Assembly (NCBI RefSeq): GCF_026967795.1
Contig: NZ_JAPVBH010000009.1
Span: forward strand, 20,682 to 84,681
Length of the DNA: 64,000 bases
Source of the DNA: Modestobacter sp. VKM Ac-2986
GTDB lineage: Bacteria; Actinomycetota; Actinomycetes; Mycobacteriales; Geodermatophilaceae
Reading direction: 5' to 3'
In this document: in pieces, positions 58,995 to 64,000 of the stretch
How positions within the stretch are numbered: position 1 is the stretch's first letter
Layout of the letters: each line of letters opens with the position of its first letter
The notes under the pieces: generated by a model
The model's input: only the letters and a program-made list of their open reading frames with translations
What the model was told of the DNA's origin: nothing
Database searches by the model: none
Made by a program: the position numbers and the translations under genes

Positions 58995-60070
58995 GACGGT
59001 TCCTCCTGGTCGGCGGCCGGGTCCCGGCGCGCCATGCTCGACTCGCGGACGACGAGGGTCGGCTCGAAGACCGGCTGTTCGTGGTGGTGGTGGCCGCCGC
59101 CGGCCTCGTCCAGCAGCAGCTCGGCCGCGCGGCGGCCCAGCTCGGCCCGGGGGCGCCGCACCGACGAGAGCGGCACCGCGGCCGCCGCGGCGAAGTCGAT
59201 GTCGTCATAACCCACGACGGCGAACGACGAGGGCACGTCGACGCCGTGGCGGACCAGCTCCTGCAGCAGCCCCACCGCGAGCAGGTCGTTTGCGCAGACC
59301 GCCGCGGTGGGGCGCCGCTGCACGGGCAGGCCCATGATCCGGGCGGCCGCCTCGCGGCCGGCGGCCACGGTGAGCTCGTTGCCGGGCAGGGCCAGCAGCG
59401 ACGGGCGCGGGCCGCCATCCGCCCCAGCTCCGCCCACGGCGTCGACGGCGGCCTGGGCCCCGGCCCGCCGTTCCTGCACCTGGGGGAGCGTCGACGCCCC
59501 GCCGAGGAACACGATGCGCCGGTGGCCCCGCTCGAGCAGGTGCTCGGCGGCCAGCCGGCCACCGAGCACGTCGTCCACGGCCACCGCGCACTGCTCGGGT
59601 CCCGGCGACCGGCGGTCGAGCAGCACGACCGGGACCCCGCGCTCGCGCATCGCCCAGACCTGCGGCATCAGCTCGGCGATGGGCGACATCAGCACCCCCT
59701 GCACCCGCTGCTCGGCCAGCACCTCGAGGTGCTCGGCCTCCTTGTCCGGCCGGCCACCGGAGTTGAACAACAAGACCGACAACCCGGCGGCCTCGGCCAC
59801 CTCCTCCACGCCCCGCGCGACATCGGTGAAGAACGGGTTGGCTATGTCGAGCACCAGCAGGCCGATCGTGCGGCTGCGCCCGGCGCGGAGGTGCCGTGCG
59901 GACTCGTTGCGGACGAACCCGAGTTCGGCAATGGCGCTGCGCACCCTCTCCCGGGTGGCCGGGCTGACCACGTCGGGCCGGTTGAGGACGTTGCTCACGG
60001 TGCCGACGGACACCCCGGCCCGTCCGGCGACGTCCCGGATGCTCGTGGTCAGGGCGGCCTCCCGAGACAT
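58991..60070 (-). CDS. LacI-family repressor of the rhamnose-lactate locus
   Basis: A 359-residue regulator. The helix-turn-helix is TSIRDVAGRAGVSVGTVSNVLNRPDVV, and the hinge/periplasmic-binding-like part follows (IGLLVLDIANPFFTDVARGVEEVAE, VVLLDRRSPG, CANDLLAVGLLQEL, VGYDDIDFA). A His-rich patch (GGGHHHHEQP) lies near the C-terminus. ATG 60070 is used. It heads the lut operon and is divergent from rhaM. Two near-palindromic operators (60085-60098 and 60176-60187) in the intergenic region are its likely sites. The inducer is probably rhamnose, rhamnulose or a phosphate of it. Confidence 0.92.
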   Translation of the reverse strand: MSREAALTTSIRDVAGRAGVSVGTVSNVLNRPDVVSPATRERVRSAIAELGFVRNESARHLRAGRSRTIGLLVLDIANPFFTDVARGVEEVAEAAGLSVLLFNSGGRPDKEAEHLEVLAEQRVQGVLMSPIAELMPQVWAMRERGVPVVLLDRRSPGPEQCAVAVDDVLGGRLAAEHLLERGHRRIVFLGGASTLPQVQERRAGAQAAVDAVGGAGADGGPRPSLLALPGNELTVAAGREAAARIMGLPVQRRPTAAVCANDLLAVGLLQELVRHGVDVPSSFAVVGYDDIDFAAAAAVPLSSVRRPRAELGRRAAELLLDEAGGGHHHHEQPVFEPTLVVRESSMARRDPAADQEEPS

Positions 60071-60084
60071 GCTCGTTCGAAGAA

Positions 60085-60098
60085 TTGAAACGTCTCAA
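60085..60098. promoter_or_regulatory. LacI-type operator near the lacI start
   Basis: TTGAAACGTCTCAA is a palindrome with one mismatched pair, with the CG centre typical of LacI-family sites. It lies 15 nt before the lacI ATG and would give autorepression. Confidence 0.75.
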
Positions 60099-60127
60099 CG
60101 CCCTACAGGTCGGTTGAGATCATGTGC

Positions 60128-60157
60128 TTGACGCAGTGATATCAGACATCTTATGGT
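60128..60157 (+). promoter_or_regulatory. Promoter of the rhamnose operon
   Basis: TTGACG (60128-60133), 18-nt spacer, TATGGT (60152-60157). The operator 60176-60187 covers the region just after the expected start site. Confidence 0.6.
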
Positions 60158-60175
60158 GTGCGCCACAGCCACTGC

Positions 60176-60187
60176 TGAAACGTTTCA
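60176..60187. promoter_or_regulatory. LacI-type operator of the rhamnose operon
   Basis: TGAAACGTTTCA is a perfect palindrome, with outer arms CCACTG (60169-60174) and CAGTGG (60188-60193) also complementary apart from one extra base. It lies about 19 nt downstream of the -10. Confidence 0.8.
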
Positions 60188-60238
60188 CAGTGGTCCTTGC
60201 CGGCACCGGCGCCGGGAAGGGACACCCGGAGGAGCCCG

Positions 60239-60610
60239 GTGCCCCGCGTCTGTTTCACCTTGCAGGTCCGCCCCGACCGGCTGGCCGAGTACCGCACGCG
60301 GCACGCGGCGGTCTGGCCGGAGATGCTTCGTGCCCTGCGTGACACCGGCTGGCACGACTACCAGCTCTTCCTACGGGACGACGGCCTGCTGGTCGGGACC
60401 CTCGTCACCGACGACCTCGCCGCCGCGCAGGCGGCGATGGACAACACCACGGCCAACGCCCGCTGGCAGGCCGACATGGCCCCCTTCTTCGAGCTCCCCG
60501 ACGGCCGGCCCGACCGCAGCGTCCGGGTGCTCGAGCTGATCTTCGACCTCGGTGACCAGCTGGCCGCCGCCGGGGACGAGCCCACCACGACCAACGGAGC
60601 GACTCAGTGA
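60239..60610 (+). CDS. rhaM: L-rhamnose mutarotase
   Basis: Interconverts alpha and beta anomers of L-rhamnose, 123 residues with a ferredoxin-like fold. VCFTLQVRPDRLAEYRTRHAAVWPEML is the family N-terminus, with WHDYQLFLRDDGLLVG and DNTTANARWQADMAPFF after it. GTG 60239 has GGAGGAG 4 nt upstream, and the homology begins at residue 3. It is first in the rhamnose operon and its stop overlaps rhaI (GTGA). The operator at 60176-60187 lies between its promoter and start. Confidence 0.92.
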   Translation: MPRVCFTLQVRPDRLAEYRTRHAAVWPEMLRALRDTGWHDYQLFLRDDGLLVGTLVTDDLAAAQAAMDNTTANARWQADMAPFFELPDGRPDRSVRVLELIFDLGDQLAAAGDEPTTTNGATQ

Positions 60611-61776
60611 CCGATCTCCGCGGGCAGGCCCTCGCCGCCCTCGCCAACCAGACCATCGAGCTGCCGTCGTGGGCCTTCGGCAACGCCGGCACCCGGTTCA
60701 AGGTCTTCGGCTCACCGGGGGTGCCCCGCGACCCGTTCGAGAAGATCAGCGACGCCGCGCAGGTGCACCGGTCGACCGGCGTCGCCCCCCGCGTCTCGCT
60801 GCACGTGCCGTGGGACCTGGTCGACGACATGGGCGCCCTGGCCCGGCACGCCGCCGACGAGGGCGTGTCGATCGGGGCGGTCAACTCCAACCTGTTCCAG
60901 GACGACGACTACAAGCTGGGGTCGCTGACCAACGCCGACCCCACGATCCGGGCCAAGGCCGTGGCCCACCACGTGCAGTGCATCGACGTCATGCGGGCCA
61001 CCGGCTCCACCGACCTGAAGATCTGGCTGCCCGACGGCACCAACTACCCCGGCCAGGACGACATCCGCGACCGGCAGGAGCGGCTGGCCGAGTCACTGCA
61101 GCAGGTCTACGCCGAGCTCGACCCCGGGCACCGGCTGATCCTCGAGTACAAGTTCTACGAGCCGTACTTCTACACGATGGACATCCCCGACTGGGGCACT
61201 TCACTGCTGCACTGCCTGGCCCTCGGCGAGCAGGCGATGGTCGTGCTCGACACCGGGCACCACGCGCCCAACACCAACATCGAGTTCATCGTGGCCCAGC
61301 TGCTGCGCATCGGCCGGCTCGGCGCCTTCGACTTCAACTCCCGCTTCTACGGTGACGACGACCTCGTCGTCGGCGCCGCCGACCCCTTCCAGCTGTTCCG
61401 GATCATGCACGAGATCGTCCGGGCCGACGCGCTGCGACCGGGGTCCGGGGTGAACTTCATGCTCGACCAGTGCCACAACATCGAGCCGAAGATCCCTGGT
61501 CAGATCCGGTCGGTGATGAACGTGCAGGAGGCCACCGCGAAGGCGCTGCTGGTCGACCGCGAGGAGCTGCGGACCGCGCAGCGCCTCGGTGACGTGCTCG
61601 GCGCCAACGCCGTGCTGATGGACGCGTACAACACCGACGTCCGCCCGCTGCTGGCCGAGCTGCGCGAGTCGCAGGGACTGGCCGCCGACCCCTACCGCGC
61701 CTACGCCGCCTCCGGTCACGCGGACCGGATCGCCGCCGAGCGCATCGGCGGGCAGCAGGCCGGCTGGGGTGCCTGA
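60607..61776 (+). CDS. rhaI: L-rhamnose isomerase
   Basis: Converts L-rhamnose to L-rhamnulose, 389 residues, xylose-isomerase fold, Pseudomonas stutzeri (RhaI) type rather than E. coli RhaA. Metal ligands are in LEYKFYEPYFYTMD (Glu), LDTGHHAPNTNIE (Asp, His) and FDFNSRFYGDDDL (Asp). GTG 60607 overlaps the rhaM stop. The next gene begins 85 nt later. The product is expected to be phosphorylated by a rhamnulokinase, which is not in the window. Confidence 0.94.
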   Translation: MTDLRGQALAALANQTIELPSWAFGNAGTRFKVFGSPGVPRDPFEKISDAAQVHRSTGVAPRVSLHVPWDLVDDMGALARHAADEGVSIGAVNSNLFQDDDYKLGSLTNADPTIRAKAVAHHVQCIDVMRATGSTDLKIWLPDGTNYPGQDDIRDRQERLAESLQQVYAELDPGHRLILEYKFYEPYFYTMDIPDWGTSLLHCLALGEQAMVVLDTGHHAPNTNIEFIVAQLLRIGRLGAFDFNSRFYGDDDLVVGAADPFQLFRIMHEIVRADALRPGSGVNFMLDQCHNIEPKIPGQIRSVMNVQEATAKALLVDREELRTAQRLGDVLGANAVLMDAYNTDVRPLLAELRESQGLAADPYRAYAASGHADRIAAERIGGQQAGWGA

Positions 61777-61861
61777 CGACCGACCCTGCCCCTCCCCACC
61801 ACCCGCGGCGTCCCTGCAGCAGGGTCACGCCACCCCCAACGCTCCAGAAGGGCTCAACGCC

Positions 61862-63898
61862 GTGACCGATCCCGTGGTCAGTGACCTGCTCGCCCGCAGC
61901 AACCGGCTGGGTGCCGACCCCCGCACCACCAACTACGCCGGCGGGAACACCTCCGCCGCCGGCACCGCGACCGACCCGGTGACCGGTCAGCCGGTCGAGC
62001 TGCTCTGGGTCAAGGGCTCCGGCGGTGACCTGGGCACGCTGACCGAGGCCGGGCTGGCCGTGCTGCGGCTGGACCGGCTGCGCTCGCTCGTCGACGTCTA
62101 CCCCGGCGTCGAGCAGGAGGACGAGATGGTCGCCGCCTTCGACTACTGCCTGCACGGCCGGGGCGGGGCGGCCCCCTCGATCGACACCGCGATGCACGGC
62201 CTGGTCCCGGCACCGCACGTCGACCACCTGCACCCGGACTCCGGCATCGCCCTGGCCACCGCCGCCGACGGGGAGGCGTTGACCCGGGAGGCCTTCGGCG
62301 ACCGGGTGGCGTGGGTGCCCTGGCGCCGTCCGGGCTTCCAGCTGGGCCTGGACATGGCCCGGATCGTCGCGGAGAACCCGCAGGCCATCGGCGCCGTCCT
62401 GGGTGGGCACGGGATCACCGCGTGGGGGCAGACCAGCGAGGAGTGCGAGGCGCACTCGATGGAGATCATCGAGACGGCGGAGCGGTTCCTCGCCGAGCGC
62501 GGGCGCCCCGAGCCCTTCGGCCCGGTCCTGCCTGGCCACGAGGCGCTGCCGCAGGCGGAGCGGCGGGCGCGGGCGGCGGCGCTGTTCCCCGTCGTCCGGC
62601 GGCTGGCGTCCACCGACCGGCCGCAGGTCGGGCACCTCACCGACAGCGACGTGGTCCTGGACTTCCTGGCCCGCGCGGAGCACCCGCGGCTGGCCGCGCT
62701 GGGCACCTCGTGCCCGGACCACTTCCTGCGCACGAAGGTGCGCCCGATGGTGGTGGACCTGCCCGCCACTGCTCCGGTCGAGGACGTCGTGGCCCGGCTG
62801 GAGGAGCTGCACGAGGCCTACCGCGCGGACTACGCCGCCTACTACGACCGCAACGCCGACCCGGACTCACCCGCCATGCGCGGCGCGGACCCGGCGGTCG
62901 TGCTGGTGCCCGGGGTGGGCATGTTCAGCTTCGGGGCCACCAAGCAGACCGCGCGGGTGGCCGGCGAGTTCTACGTCAACGCGATCAACGTGATGCGCGG
63001 CGCCGAGGCGGTGTCGACCTACGCGCCGATCGACGAGGTGGAGAAGTTCCGGATCGAGTACTGGGCCCTCGAGGAGGCCAAGCTCGCCCGCATGCCGAAG
63101 CCCAAGCCGCTGGCCACCCGGGTCGCCTTCGTCACCGGGGCGGCCGGCGGGATCGGCAAGGCGATCGCCCAGCGGCTCGCCGCCGAGGGCGCCTGCGTCG
63201 TCATCGCCGACCTGGACCTGGCCAAGGCCACCGAGGCGGCGGCGGAGATGGGCTCGACCGACGTGGCCGTGGGCGTGGCCGCCGACGTCAGCGACGGCGA
63301 GGCGGTGGCCGCGGCGTTCCGCGAGGCGGTGCTCGCCTTCGGCGGGGTCGACCTGGTGGTCAACAACGCCGGCCTGTCGATCTCCAAGCCGCTGCTGGAC
63401 ACCACCGAGCGCGACTGGGACCTCCAGCACGACGTGATGGCCAAGGGCAGCTTCCTGGTCTCGCGTGAGGCCGCCCGCGTCATGATCGAGCAGGGGATGG
63501 GCGGGGACCTCGTCTACATCTCCAGCAAGAACTCCGTCTTCGCCGGCCCGAGCAACATCGCCTACTCCGCGGCCAAGGCCGACCAGGCCCACCAGGTCCG
63601 CCTGCTGGCCGCCGAGCTGGGCGAGCACCAGATCCGGGTCAACGGCATCAACCCCGACGGCGTCGTCCGCGGCTCGGGGATCTTCGCCGGCGGGTGGGGC
63701 GCCTCGCGGGCCGCGACGTACGGCGTCCCGGAGGAGGAGCTGGGCGCGTTCTACGCCCAGCGGACCCTGCTCAAGCGCGAGGTGCTGCCCGACCACGTGG
63801 CCGACGCGGTCTTCGCCCTCACCGGCGGTGAGCTGACCCGCACCACCGGGCTGCACGTCCCGGTCGACTCCGGCGTCGCGGCAGCGTTCCTGCGCTGA
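61862..63898 (+). CDS. rhaDE: Bifunctional rhamnulose-1-phosphate aldolase / lactaldehyde dehydrogenase
   Basis: A fusion of 678 residues. Residues about 1-400 are a class II aldolase/adducin domain, with HVDHLHPDSG and GGHGITAWG as the zinc site, that cleaves rhamnulose 1-phosphate into dihydroxyacetone phosphate and L-lactaldehyde. Residues about 415-678 are a short-chain dehydrogenase (VTGAAGGIGKAIA; YxxxK in YSAAKADQ; catalytic Ser in YISSKNSV) that oxidises L-lactaldehyde to L-lactate. GTG 61862 is preferred over ATG 61769 because AGAAGGG precedes it and the family starts there. The lactate made here is the substrate for the divergent lutABC genes. Confidence 0.94.
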   Translation: MTDPVVSDLLARSNRLGADPRTTNYAGGNTSAAGTATDPVTGQPVELLWVKGSGGDLGTLTEAGLAVLRLDRLRSLVDVYPGVEQEDEMVAAFDYCLHGRGGAAPSIDTAMHGLVPAPHVDHLHPDSGIALATAADGEALTREAFGDRVAWVPWRRPGFQLGLDMARIVAENPQAIGAVLGGHGITAWGQTSEECEAHSMEIIETAERFLAERGRPEPFGPVLPGHEALPQAERRARAAALFPVVRRLASTDRPQVGHLTDSDVVLDFLARAEHPRLAALGTSCPDHFLRTKVRPMVVDLPATAPVEDVVARLEELHEAYRADYAAYYDRNADPDSPAMRGADPAVVLVPGVGMFSFGATKQTARVAGEFYVNAINVMRGAEAVSTYAPIDEVEKFRIEYWALEEAKLARMPKPKPLATRVAFVTGAAGGIGKAIAQRLAAEGACVVIADLDLAKATEAAAEMGSTDVAVGVAADVSDGEAVAAAFREAVLAFGGVDLVVNNAGLSISKPLLDTTERDWDLQHDVMAKGSFLVSREAARVMIEQGMGGDLVYISSKNSVFAGPSNIAYSAAKADQAHQVRLLAAELGEHQIRVNGINPDGVVRGSGIFAGGWGASRAATYGVPEEELGAFYAQRTLLKREVLPDHVADAVFALTGGELTRTTGLHVPVDSGVAAAFLR

Positions 63899-64000
63899 CC
63901 CGGCACGGACGAGGGGCCGGTCGACCCGCTGCACCGTGTCGGAGGTGGGCGACCTCGCCGACGCGAGCCTGTCGTACTCGTCGCTGTCGGGCTGGGAGGA
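63899..64000 (+). other. Window edge after the rhamnose operon
   Basis: No gene can be named in these 102 nt. A frame open to the edge begins at GTG 63938 but has no clear ribosome site. A rhamnulokinase gene or transporter may follow outside the window. Confidence 0.3.

Overview
The window is chromosomal DNA from a very GC-rich actinobacterium. Many genes start at GTG, 4-nt ATGA/GTGA overlaps are common, and the SOS boxes are of the actinobacterial TCGAAC-N4-GTTCGA type. The gene content resembles the Geodermatophilaceae (Geodermatophilus, Blastococcus, Modestobacter), but that genus-level guess rests on memory of gene content and no search was run. I see no phage, insertion sequence, CRISPR array, rRNA or tRNA.

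Layout. 0-7.2 kb: the 3' part of a DUF4032 kinase-like gene, an LpqY-SugABC type (trehalose recycling) ABC transporter operon, and pgi. 7.5-16.6 kb: pspA, two tandem nei DNA glycosylase genes, a small aminoglycoside phosphotransferase-like gene, a membrane-anchored monooxygenase-fold protein, and the very large helicase gene lhr. 16.7-22.4 kb: KTSC, a tiny membrane peptide, DUF3046, a divergent qorB/hxlR redox pair, and recA-recX-DUF3048. 22.7-31.3 kb, all minus strand: an unnamed 137-codon gene, a ketose-catabolic operon (class II aldolase, HAD phosphatase, dhaL, dhaK, GlcG/HbpS-like), its probable GAF-LuxR regulator, and a gluABCD-type amino-acid ABC transporter. 31.5-46.8 kb: an actinobacterial core block of miaB, a formaldehyde-dehydrogenase-like gene, DUF349, a LigB-like protein, miaA, dapF, an MFS/ArsR-like divergent pair, hflX, PAP2, a phytase-like secreted protein, lexA, a LysM protein and nrdR, followed by nrdJ (B12-dependent ribonucleotide reductase). 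50-56 kb: a metallophosphatase and a secreted multidomain GH81 beta-1,3-glucanase. 56.1-63.9 kb: an L-rhamnose catabolic locus in which lacI-lutABC diverges from rhaM-rhaI-rhaDE.

How the genes work together. The rhamnose locus reads as one pathway. RhaM and RhaI make L-rhamnulose; an unseen kinase phosphorylates it. The fused aldolase/dehydrogenase gives dihydroxyacetone phosphate and L-lactate, and LutABC oxidises lactate to pyruvate. A LacI repressor has one operator on each side of the divergent promoter region. The SOS and nucleotide-supply genes (recA, recX, lexA, LysM protein, nrdR, nrdJ) sit in the order known from other actinobacteria and carry visible LexA sites and a candidate NrdR site.

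The observations I rate highest are the rhamnose-lactate regulon, the ketose/DhaKL operon placed between recX and the glu genes, and a recurring signal in which a TAnnnT or CAnnnT hexamer lies exactly 6 nt before a GTG start, predicting leaderless mRNAs. Next come the GH81 enzyme with a beta-sandwich domain inserted in its N-terminal half, the promoter-plus-NrdR-box arrangement before nrdR, and very long perfect RNA hairpins in the glu operon.
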